64,000 nt of DNA, taken from assembly GCA_963788965.1 (NCBI GenBank), contig CAWBIK010000006.1, forward strand, positions 1,364,001 to 1,428,000, read 5' to 3'. This DNA comes from QHXQ01 sp963788965 (GTDB lineage Bacteria > Acidobacteriota > Blastocatellia > Pyrinomonadales > Pyrinomonadaceae). The notes under the pieces were generated by a model that saw only the letters and a program-made list of their open reading frames with translations, was not told where the DNA came from and ran no database searches. The position numbers were made by a program, and so were the translations under genes. Within the stretch, counting starts at the first letter, position 1; the number at the start of each line of letters is the position of its first letter. This document shows, in pieces, positions 56,500 to 64,000 of this stretch.

Positions 56500-59339
56500 A
56501 TGAAAAAGAGAAGAAGCGCAAAGCACGTAATGTGGCTGGCGCTGGCGCTATCGTTGGCACTGCTCGTGGGTGGTCCGGTACCGCCCGGTCTATCACAGAC
56601 CAGAGCAGCTAAGTCGCCGACGACAGACGCAAGCAGTGCCCGCCAGCAAGATTCGCGTGACGGCCAAAGCGGCCGTCGCACAACGCCAGAGCGGCGCGGC
56701 GCAGGGCGATCAACTCGCGCCCGACGCCAATGCGCCGGAGCCGACCGGCAAGATCGCTTTTGCCAGCGACCGCGACGGCAACTTTGAGATTTACGTTATG
56801 AACCCGGACGGCAGCGGGCTGTTCCGCGTCACCGATAATCCGGCCGAGGACACGCAACCTTCTTGGTCGCCCGACGGCACACGCCTCGCTTTCGTCAGCA
56901 ACCGCGACGGCAACAAAGAGATTTACGTCGTCGGTGCAACGGGCGGCGCAGCCACGCGTCTGACCAACAACGCGGCCGAAGACTTCGACCCGCCTGGTCC
57001 CCGAACGGCGGGCGCATCGCCTTCATCACACACCGCGACGGCAACGACGAAGTCTATGTGATGAACGAAGACGGCACGAACCAGACCAACTTGACCAACA
57101 ACCTCGGCGACGACAACGACCCGGCGTGGGCCCCTTCGGGCACGCTGCTCTCGTTTGCCAGCAACCGCGACGGCGACAAGTTTGAAATCTACCGGATGAG
57201 TTCGACGGGCACGAATCAGCTTAGGCTGACGACTAACTCCGCGAACGATGTAGCGACGACGTGGCCGCCGGGCGCATCACGTTTCAATCCGACCGCGACG
57301 GCAACGAAGAAATCTACACGATGAACGTCGACGGCACGGCCCAGATCCGCATCACCAACAACGCTGCGTTCGACATCGATCCGGCGCGCGCGCCCGACGG
57401 CGCTCGCATCGTCTGGGTCAGCAACCGCGACGGCGCTACTAACCTTGAGATTTACTCGTCGAACGCCGACGGCAGCACCGCCGTGCGGCTCACCAACAAT
57501 CCGGCGAGCGACATTGATCCGGCCGTTCAGCCGCAACCGTTAGGCGCGAACACCGGCACGTTCCAACTCAGCGCGGCCACCTACACCGTCAGCGAAGGTC
57601 AAGGCGGCGTTGACATCACGGTCACGCGCACGGGCGGCACGGGCACTGCGTCCGTGGACATCGCCACCGTCAACGGCACGGCTTCGGATCGCACAGACTT
57701 CACGCCCGTCCTCCGCACGCTCACGTTTGCGGCCGGCGAGACGAGCAAGACTGTGCGCGTCCTCATCATTGACGACGCGCGCGTCGAAGGCGACGAGACG
57801 TTCACCGTCACGTTAAGCGGCGCGTTCAACGCCACGCTCGGCACGATCACCACGGCGATGGTGACGATCACCGACAACGACGGCGCAAGCGTGGCGACCA
57901 TCTTCGGCGTGACGACGACGAACACCCTCGTGCGCTTCAACAGCGCCACGCCGGGCACGATTGAAGCCACGAACACGATCACCGGCCTGCAAACCGGCGA
58001 GACGATCCTCGGCATTGACGTGCGCCCCGCCACACGCCAGATTTACGGCCTCGGCAGCACCGGCCGCATCTACACCATCAACCCCGCGACGGGCGCGGCC
58101 TCTCTGGCCTCGACCGCATCGGGCGCGACCTTGACGGGCACAGCCTTCGGCGTGGACTTCAATCCCGTGCCCGACCGCCTGCGCGTCGTCTCGGACGCCG
58201 ATCAGAATCTACGCTTCAACGTGGACACGGGCGCAGCCACGGTTGACACCACGTTGGCTTATGCCACGGGCGACGCCGCGGCCGGGCAGAACCCAACCGT
58301 CGTCGGCGTGGCCTACACCAACAACGTCGCGGGTGCGACGACCACCACGCTCTACGGCATCGACTCCGCCCGCGACACGCTCGTGCGGCAAGGGTCTGTG
58401 GGCGGCACGCCCGTCTCGCCCAATTCCGGTCAACTCTTTACCATCGGCCCGCTCGGCGTAGACACAACGGACGTGGTCGGCTTCGACATCGCCAACCCAA
58501 GCGGCATCGCCTTCGCCGCGTTGACGGTCGGCGGCACGTCGCAGCTTTACACGATCAACTTAACGACCGGCGCGGCCACGCTCGTCGGCAACTTCGGCGG
58601 CGCAACGTTGCGCGGCATCACGGTCGCCAATCCCGCAGCGAACCCGATTGACGAGACGCCGTTCTTCGTCCGGCAGCACTACCTCGACTTCCTGAACCGC
58701 GAGCCGGATGCGGCGGGCTTCAACGCGTGGGTCAACCTGCTCAACAACTGTCCGAACCGGCTCAACGATCCGTCGTGCGACCGCGTGACCGTCTCGGCCG
58801 CCTTCTTCGGCTCGCCTGAGTTCCAAGCTAGAGGCGCGTTTGCGATGCGCTTCTACATCGCGTCGTTCGGCCGGCTGCCGACCTACCGCGAGTTCATCCG
58901 CGACATGTCGGCCCTCAATGGTTCGACCGACGCGGAAGTGCTCGCCAACCGCGCGCGCTTCCCCGACGACTTCGTGCAGCGCGACGAGTTCCGCACGATC
59001 TTCGACTCGCTCTCGAACGCGGCCTACGTGGATCGGCTGATCGCCAACACGGGCGTCTCGAACCCGAACCGCAACCAACTGGTCGCAGACTTGAACGCGG
59101 GCACGAAGACGCGCGCACAGGTCCTACGCGAGATCGTTGATACAGGGCAGTTCGTGCAAGCGGCCTACAACCGCACGTTCGTACTGGCCGAATACTTCGG
59201 CTATCTGCGACGCGACCCCGACCCGGCCGGCTTCCAAGCGTGGCTCAACTATTTGAACGCGAACCCGACGGACTTCCGCACGATGGTGCGCGGCTTCGTC
59301 GATTCCATCGAGTACCGCTCACGCTTCGGCCCACCCTAA
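56500..59339 (+). CDS. Secreted multidomain protein: PD40 beta-propeller, Calx-beta, DUF4394, DUF4214; three frameshifts
   Basis: Frames from ATG 56500 (GGAGAGGAG upstream) join after three indels (near 56630, 56992 and 57262) into about 946 residues. Signal peptide to about residue 33. Five TolB/PD40 blades (e.g. FASDRDGNFEIYVMNPDGS), each about 43 residues; one Calx-beta domain (YTVSEGQGGVDITVTRTGG to the ITDND end); a DUF4394 domain (ILGIDVRPATRQIYGLG); and a C-terminal DUF4214 domain (FFVRQHYLDFLNREPDAAGFNAW), which may act in surface display. Typical of Acidobacteriota exoproteins. Ligand unknown. Confidence 0.82.
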
Positions 59340-59349
59340 ACGCCGGAGC

Positions 59350-59480
59350 TTAACCACCAAACTACAAAGGGCACGAAGATCATTCAACGATCTTCGTGCC
59401 CTTTGCATTCCTATCTTTGCGTCTTTGCGTGGGTTAATTACTGATCAAAGAATGACCTCACGCAAAGGCGCACAGGCATA
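59350..59480. repeat. 8-mer-type palindrome, compound, in convergent gap
   Basis: Core stem of 17 bp (59365-59381 with 59389-59405) containing GGGCACGAAGATC, flanked by TTAACCACC on the left and CTTTGCGT tandem units, GGGTTAAT and a CACGCAAAGGCGCA remnant on the right. Between the PD40 gene and nfeD. Confidence 0.8.
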
Positions 59481-59508
59481 TAAGCCTTAGCAGTTTTGTC
59501 AGCGATCA

Positions 59509-60012
59509 TTACGACTGTTCTTTACCTTCGGGCAAGGCATTCGCGCGCCAGTCAGGTATAGCATCGACGCGCCGCACGTAGATCGAAGCCCCGCGCACGC
59601 TCTCAACCATCACGCGGTCGCCTGCTTCCAACGCCTCTTCGCCTTCGGCCGGGTACGCCGTCCACGTCGAACCATAAACTTTGACCGCGCCTTCCTGTAG
59701 CGCGCCCCGGCTCGACGTGACGACCGTGCCGACCTTGCCCGGCAGCGCGTCCACGCCCGTCTTGAACCCGCCTTCCAATTCTTTCCGCACGAAGTACTTC
59801 GTGAAGATGGTGCGCGAGGCGACTGTGAGCGCCATCGAGACGATGAAGAAGACGAGGAACTGCAACGGGTAGCCGAAGCCCGCGAGGCTCGTCAGCGCCG
59901 CCGCCAGCGCGCCGATGCCGAACCACAGCAGCACAAAGCCCGGCGTGAAAATCTCGGCGACCATCAGCACGACGCCAAGCACGACCCAGATTATCCAGAT
60001 GTACTCATCCAT
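59509..60012 (-). CDS. NfeD-family membrane protein
   Basis: 167 residues. Three membrane helices (about 4-25, 28-48, 52-70) and a C-terminal OB-fold (about 90-150; GKVGTVVTS...GAVKVYGSTWTAYP...VESVRGASIYV). This is the short NfeD1b type, which pairs with stomatin-like SPFH proteins. The only SPFH gene in the window is 54 kb away; the usual operon is split here. Confidence 0.85.
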   Translation of the reverse strand: MDEYIWIIWVVLGVVLMVAEIFTPGFVLLWFGIGALAAALTSLAGFGYPLQFLVFFIVSMALTVASRTIFTKYFVRKELEGGFKTGVDALPGKVGTVVTSSRGALQEGAVKVYGSTWTAYPAEGEEALEAGDRVMVESVRGASIYVRRVDAIPDWRANALPEGKEQS

Positions 60013-60051
60013 CGTTCAATCGCCCTTCCAATCTATCGAGCCGGCCACGCT

Positions 60052-60972
60052 TCAACCTTTCAACAGGTTCTTCAGCACAAACCAGACGTTGGCGGGTCGC
60101 TCCGCCAACCGCCGCATGAAATACGGATACCAAGTCTTCCCGTAAGGCACATAGACGCGTATGCGATACCCGTCGCGTACCAACTGCACTTGCAGATCGC
60201 GGCGCACGCCGTAAAGCATCTGGAACTCGAACGAGTCCTTCGCAATCCCTTCGCGCTGCACGAAGTCTTTGGTCGCTTCGATCATCTTCGGGTCGTGCGT
60301 GGCGATGCCGTGATACGTGCCGCTCTTGAGCAACACTTTCATCAAGCGCACGTAGTTCTCATCCGTGTCGCGCTTATCGGGAAACGCGACTTCGGGCGGT
60401 TCGTTGTACGCGCCCTTGCACAGTCGGATGCGCGCGGGGATTTGCAACAGGTCGTCAACGTCTTGCGCGGTGCGGCGCAGGTACGCCTGCACGACGATGC
60501 CGACCGTGTTTAGATCGAACTCGGCGCGCAGCCGCCGGAAGATGTCGAGCGTCACCTGCGTCACGTTCGAGCCTTCCATATCCACGCGCACGAAGTTGCC
60601 CCGCCGCGCCGCTTCTTCGACCACGGCGCGCGCGTTCCTGTAAGCCAACTCAGGATCGATGTCGAGGCCGAACTGCGTCAGTTTGATCGAGACGTTCGAC
60701 TTGATGCCCGTCTCGTCGATGCGCGCCAGCACGCGGTTATACTCGCGCACCTCGCCCTCGGTTTCATCCGCCTTCGTCACGCCTTCGTTCAAGTGATCGA
60801 ACGAAGCGGTCGCGCCCGTCGCGTTGATGGCACGAATGGCCGCGACCGCTTGCTCGATGTCCTCACCCGCGACGAAGCGCGTGGTCAGTTTCTTAAACGG
60901 GCTGAAGCGCGTGGCAAAATCCTTCAAGCCCTCATGCCGCGACAGGAATAACAGTGTGCTTCTGGCAACCAT
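60052..60972 (-). CDS. Proline dehydrogenase
   Basis: 306 residues from ATG 60972. The flavin TIM barrel has RFVAGEDIEQAV, SFDHLNEGVT, SIKLTQFGLDID, RVDMEGSNVT, QAYLRRT, RLCKGAYNEP and the C-terminal YVPYGKTWYPYFMRRLAERP with the paired Arg that bind the proline carboxylate. Oxidises proline to pyrroline-5-carboxylate and reduces quinone. Monofunctional, like the Bacillus FadM/PutB type. Divergent from a small membrane-protein gene over a 7-mer repeat. Confidence 0.93.
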   Translation of the reverse strand: MVARSTLLFLSRHEGLKDFATRFSPFKKLTTRFVAGEDIEQAVAAIRAINATGATASFDHLNEGVTKADETEGEVREYNRVLARIDETGIKSNVSIKLTQFGLDIDPELAYRNARAVVEEAARRGNFVRVDMEGSNVTQVTLDIFRRLRAEFDLNTVGIVVQAYLRRTAQDVDDLLQIPARIRLCKGAYNEPPEVAFPDKRDTDENYVRLMKVLLKSGTYHGIATHDPKMIEATKDFVQREGIAKDSFEFQMLYGVRRDLQVQLVRDGYRIRVYVPYGKTWYPYFMRRLAERPANVWFVLKNLLKG

Positions 60973-60980
60973 AAAAAGAC

Positions 60981-61057
60981 AGTGACGAGTGACGAATGAC
61001 AAGTGATTAGTAGGAACAAGTAGTTAACTTGTCACCCGTCACTTGTCACTCGTCACC
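60981..61057. repeat. 7-mer-type palindrome (GTGACGA family) in divergent gap
   Basis: AGTGACGAGTGACGAATGAC units (60981-61010) are mirrored by CTTGTCACCCGTCACTTGTC/ACTCGTCACC (61028-61057). It lies directly upstream of the proline dehydrogenase start. Confidence 0.85.
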
Positions 61058-61158
61058 GTTTTCTCCTATGCTTTGCGGCGCTTGCTCGCCTTATTGGTTC
61101 GTGCATCCTCGTTGTCGGCTCGACCGCAGGTTAGCCCGTAAAGGACGCGGAAAACTGT

Positions 61159-61467
61159 TTGCGCTGGAAGCTGCTGATCATCACCTCGCTGCTCGCTGCG
61201 TTCGTCGGCGTTGGGCTAACTATCGTTGTCTTCACTTCACTACTGAACGTGCCGATGAATGCGACGCTGCTCGACGTGTTGACCAGCCCATTGAGTCCGC
61301 TGCTCTACTGCATCCCACCAATCACCTTGGCCGGCATCTTCGTCTACCGGCACACGGCCCGCAGGCGTAAGCTGCAAGCACTCATCACCGTCCTGCTCGC
61401 CATCGGCTTGATCTGCGCGCTGTTCTTGCTCGCGGCCCTGTTCCTGACCGGGCGCATCAGACCTTAA
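61159..61467 (+). CDS. Small membrane protein, conserved hypothetical
   Basis: 102 residues from a TTG start at 61159 (AAAGGA 14 bases upstream, rather far). Three membrane helices (about 3-27, 45-62, 72-95). The start MRWKLLIITSLLAAFVG with a short basic region between helices 2 and 3 (RHTARRRKLQA) is a pattern seen in uncharacterised acidobacterial proteins. Function unknown. Confidence 0.55.
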   Translation: MRWKLLIITSLLAAFVGVGLTIVVFTSLLNVPMNATLLDVLTSPLSPLLYCIPPITLAGIFVYRHTARRRKLQALITVLLAIGLICALFLLAALFLTGRIRP

Positions 61468-61498
61468 CTCTTAAACTCTGACACAGCCCTTGACCGGA

Positions 61499-62098
61499 TC
61501 ACGCGCGCGCCGCCTCGTCGTTTGCGCTCAGACGGTTCAGGCCGATCTGCTCTTGCACGGGCCGGAGCGCGTCGATCACGAAACGTATGTGCTCGTCGAG
61601 CGGCACATCCAATTCTTGCACGCCTTGGTGTATGTCGTCGCGGTTGACCGTGCGCGCAAACGCTTTGTCTTTCAGTTTCTTCTTAACCGACGAGACTTCC
61701 ATGTCGTCCAGACTCTTCGACGGCCGCACCAGCGCGCAGGCGACGAGGAAGCCGCACAATTCGTCGGTCGCAAACAGCGCGCGCGCCAGCGGCGTGTCGC
61801 GCGGCACACCCGTATAAGTTGCGTGCCCCATGATGGCGCGGATCATGTGGTCGGGGTAGCCGCGCCCGCACATGATCGTCGCGCCCTTGTACGGATGCTC
61901 GTCGGCGGTCGGGAACATCTCGTAGTCGAAATCGTGGAGCATCCCCGTGATGCCCCATTCGTCCACGTCCGCATCAGCGCCGCCGTAGCGCGGGGCCATG
62001 GCGCGCATCGCCGCCTCGACCGCAAGCGCGTGCTTGCGCAAACTGTTGCCCTTCGTGTACTCGCACAGCAGTTCCCACGCATCCTCACGTGTGGGCAT
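61499..62098 (-). CDS. HD-domain protein
   Basis: 199 residues from ATG 62098 (an upstream frame adds 42 residues without support). First metal His in LRKHALAVEAAMRA, the HD pair in GMLHDFDYEMFP, and EHPYKGATI. It resembles the standalone HDIG hydrolases that act on nucleotides or phosphate esters; the substrate is unknown. It converges with the small membrane-protein gene. Confidence 0.8.
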   Translation of the reverse strand: MPTREDAWELLCEYTKGNSLRKHALAVEAAMRAMAPRYGGADADVDEWGITGMLHDFDYEMFPTADEHPYKGATIMCGRGYPDHMIRAIMGHATYTGVPRDTPLARALFATDELCGFLVACALVRPSKSLDDMEVSSVKKKLKDKAFARTVNRDDIHQGVQELDVPLDEHIRFVIDALRPVQEQIGLNRLSANDEAARA

Positions 62099-62269
62099 GG
62101 CACTTTTCACCTCGCCGGAGCAGTTGCGTTCATAACAAAAAAGGAGCACGTGCAGTTTCGCACGTCTGCCCGCCGCTTTCAACATGCGCCGCCGGAGCGC
62201 CCCGCTTGCCGCGCCCATGCCCATCCTCTACAATCGGCCGGGTCAAGTCAGCAGGCAGTTTAACCGCCG

Positions 62270-63087
62270 ATGAAGTCGCTTTTAATCATCACACTCATAG
62301 CTTACGCGTTCGCGGCGATCCACGCGTTGCTGGCGTTCATCAACAAACGCCGCACAGCCGAACGCATCGCACTAGGCGCGCTCGCCGCCGGTTTCGCCGG
62401 CGCACACGGCCGCGCTCGTGCTCGACTGGGTGCGCGATAGGCATTATCCGCTTTTCGGTCTGCGCGAGACGTTATCGTTCCTCGCGTGGACGCTCGTGAT
62501 CGCCTATGGGTTGGCGCTCTATCGTTACCGCGCCCGCGCACTCGGCGCGGTCACGCTGCCCGTGGTCACGCTGCTCATGCTCGATCGCACTTGTCGTGCG
62601 CGCGGACGACGGCACGGTCGCCAACTCTTTAACCGCGGGCACGGCCGGCTGGTTGTTCCCCGTCCACACGACGCTATTGGTCTGCGCCTACGCGGCCTTC
62701 TTCGTCGCCTTTGCCGCCAGCGTGATGTACCTGTGGCAAGAGCGCGAATTAAAACTCAAAACTTTTAGCGCCATCTTCCACCGCCTGCCGTCGCTCTCGA
62801 CCGTGGACGACATCGGCGCAACGGCCGCAGGCATCGGCTTTACGCTGCTGTCGCTCGGCATCCTGACCGGCATCGTCTGGTCGTCCGCACGTTCCGGCCG
62901 GCTCTGGCACAACGATCCCAAAGAGGTCTTCGCCCTGCTGACGTGGGTGTTGTACCTAACGATGATTCACTATCGCGCGCAATGGCGCGGGCGCAAAGCT
63001 GCTTGGGCCGGCGTCGCCGGCTTCGCCCTCGTCGTCTTCACCTTCTTCGGCACGCGCTGGCTCGGCGGCTATCATGTTTTCGGATGA
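62270..63087 (+). CDS. CcsA/HemX-like cytochrome c assembly membrane protein, two frameshifts
   Basis: Frames starting at ATG 62270 join after indels near 62405 and 62585 to about 270 residues with some eight membrane helices. The substrate motif region reads VWSSARSGRLWHNDPKEVFALLTW, a variant of the WGxxWxWDxKE heme-handling signature with Asp-Pro-Lys-Glu kept. LFPVHTTLLVCAYAAF and FFGTRWLGGYHVFG contain the conserved His. Directly upstream of hemA, as HemX/CcsA-like genes often are. Either heme delivery for cytochrome c or regulation of HemA is possible. Confidence 0.82.
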
Positions 63088-63160
63088 GCGGTCAGCGATC
63101 AGCCATCAACGATCAACTCAAACGCTTTTGCTGATCGCTGACTGCTGACCGCTGACCGCT
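63088..63160. repeat. 7-mer-type palindrome (GATCAGC/GCTGACC)
   Basis: GCGGTCAGCGATCAGC (63088-63103) and following CATCAAC/GATCAAC units are mirrored by GCTGATCGCTGACTGCTGAC and CGCTGACCGCT (63130-63160). Codirectional gap between ccsA-like gene and hemA, ending 11 bases before the hemA start. Confidence 0.82.
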
Positions 63161-63170
63161 AACACTTCTC

Positions 63171-64000
63171 ATGTCCATTGTTCTCGTCGGACTAAATCAC
63201 AAGTCAGCGCCCGTGGAGGTGCGCGAGCGTCTGGCGTTTACGGACGACGCGTGCGCCGAATCTTTGCGCGCGTTGGTGGACGGCGACGTGATCCGCGAAG
63301 GCTTGATCGTCTCGACGTGCAACCGCGTCGAGGTCGTGGCGACGACGGGCAGCGACGACGGCGCGACCGGCGCAACGCGCATCAGCAACTTTCTCAGCGA
63401 CGCGCGCAGCGTGCCGCCGTGATTTCTTCCGCACACATCTCTACACGCACGCCGACGATGCGGCCGTGCGCCACGTCTTCCGCGTCGCTTCGTCGCTCGA
63501 CTCGATGGTCGTGGGCGAACCGCAAGTGCTCGGTCAAGTTCGCAAAGCTTATTCGCTCGCCGTCAAGGCGGGCACGGCCGGGCGCGTCATCCATCGCCTC
63601 ATGCACCACGCGCTGCACGTCGCCAAGCGCGTCCGCACGGAGACAGGCATCGCTGACTCGGCCGTATCGATCAGTTATACGGCGGTCGAACTAGGACGCA
63701 AGATTTTCGGTTCACTCGAAGGCGCGACGGTGCTACTGGTCGGCGCGGGCGAGATGGCCGAACTGGCCGCGCAACACTTCGCGGCCGCAGGCGCACGCCG
63801 CATCCTCGTCGCCAATCGCACGCACGCAACGGCCGCCCAGTCTGGCCGGCACGTTCGGTGGCGAAGCCGTCGAGTTCGACGCACTGCCCACGCTCTTGGC
63901 CGAGGCTGACATCGTTATCTGCTCGACCGCCGCCGAAGGCTACGTCATCACGCCGCAGATGGCCCGCGCGGCGCTCGACGCACGCCGCAATAAACCGGCC
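63171..64000 (+). CDS. hemA: Glutamyl-tRNA reductase, N-terminal part, two frameshifts, cut by window end
   Basis: Starts IVLVGLNHKSAPVEVRERLAF with the NHKSAP catalytic-domain motif; STCNRVEV carries the active-site Cys. After an indel near 63415 (a C/G run), the second piece has FRVASSLDSMVVGEPQVLGQV and ALHVAKRVRTETGI. A further indel near 63840 precedes the LAGTFGGEAVEF part of the NADPH domain, which reads on to the window edge. First committed step of tetrapyrrole synthesis from Glu-tRNA. Upstream bases are a 7-mer repeat and no ribosome site was seen. Confidence 0.92.

Noticed and set aside
61029..61370. Alternative frame over the small membrane-protein gene
   Set aside because: It begins in the 7-mer repeat and is Arg/Cys-rich; the overlapping 61159-61467 frame has a coherent three-helix pattern.

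Overview
This is a GC-rich window from a Gram-negative chromosome, most plausibly an Acidobacteriota member of class Blastocatellia (Pyrinomonas/Chloracidobacterium-like). Supporting signs are a Kdo (lipopolysaccharide) gene set, a TonB-dependent receptor with an N-terminal carboxypeptidase-regulatory-like domain, a Bacillus-type succinate dehydrogenase with a di-heme cytochrome b, a long PD40/Calx-beta/DUF4394/DUF4214 surface protein, and multiheme cytochromes. No phage, transposase, CRISPR, rRNA or tRNA was seen. At least a dozen ordinary genes (sdhB, hemA, kdsB, ccsA and others) are broken by single-base indels, mostly in G/C runs. This looks like consensus error in the assembly rather than mass gene decay, so such genes are annotated as one locus with the break described.

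Layout. 0-11.9 kb: end of a penicillin-acylase-type amidohydrolase, tetraheme lipoprotein, outer-membrane barrel, thpR, nhaA, an SPFH protein, a broken amidase, a LysR regulator divergent from an sdhC-(aspartic protease)-sdhA-sdhB operon. 11.9-15.2 kb: a small accessory patch with a solitary HicB-like gene, a shattered DNA methyltransferase/nuclease gene, a hypothetical gene and a 21-bp palindromic repeat array. 15.2-31.2 kb: hydrolase, di-heme peroxidase, a carbamoyltransferase/SxtJ/DUF5989 operon, a secreted glycosidase, a hybrid histidine kinase, mdh, an Smr protein, the muropeptide-recycling pair murQ/N-acetylglucosamine kinase, a LysR regulator and a gamma-glutamyltransferase. 31.2-45.5 kb, all on the minus strand: TonB receptor, phenylalanine hydroxylase, kdsC, an M1-like protein, kdsA, a Ser/Thr kinase, a GNAT, a BrnT/BrnA-like pair, pyrG, a small membrane protein and kdsB. 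The Kdo genes, with pyrG supplying CTP to KdsB, form the metabolic core of this arm. 45.5-64 kb: a membrane protein, cysteine synthase and a cystathionine enzyme, a PP2C phosphatase, a double-domain Ni/Co permease with a TPR lipoprotein divergent from a DUF4331 gene, the PD40 protein, nfeD, proline dehydrogenase, an HD protein, ccsA and the start of hemA.

Most notable signals. (1) Upstream of phenylalanine hydroxylase there is what looks like a complete tyrosine attenuator: promoter, a 31-codon leader peptide with six Tyr codons, a 10-bp antiterminator complement, and an intrinsic terminator with a T6 tract. (2) About fifteen intergenic palindromes are built from short tandem units: 8-mers of the CACAAAGA type and 7-mers of the GTGACAA type. 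The 8-mer class occupies five of the nine convergent gene gaps; the 7-mer class occurs only in codirectional or divergent gaps. One element is a perfect 68-bp palindrome. (3) At 14.7-15.0 kb a 12-copy array of 21-bp units contains perfect palindromes of 40 and 34 bp.
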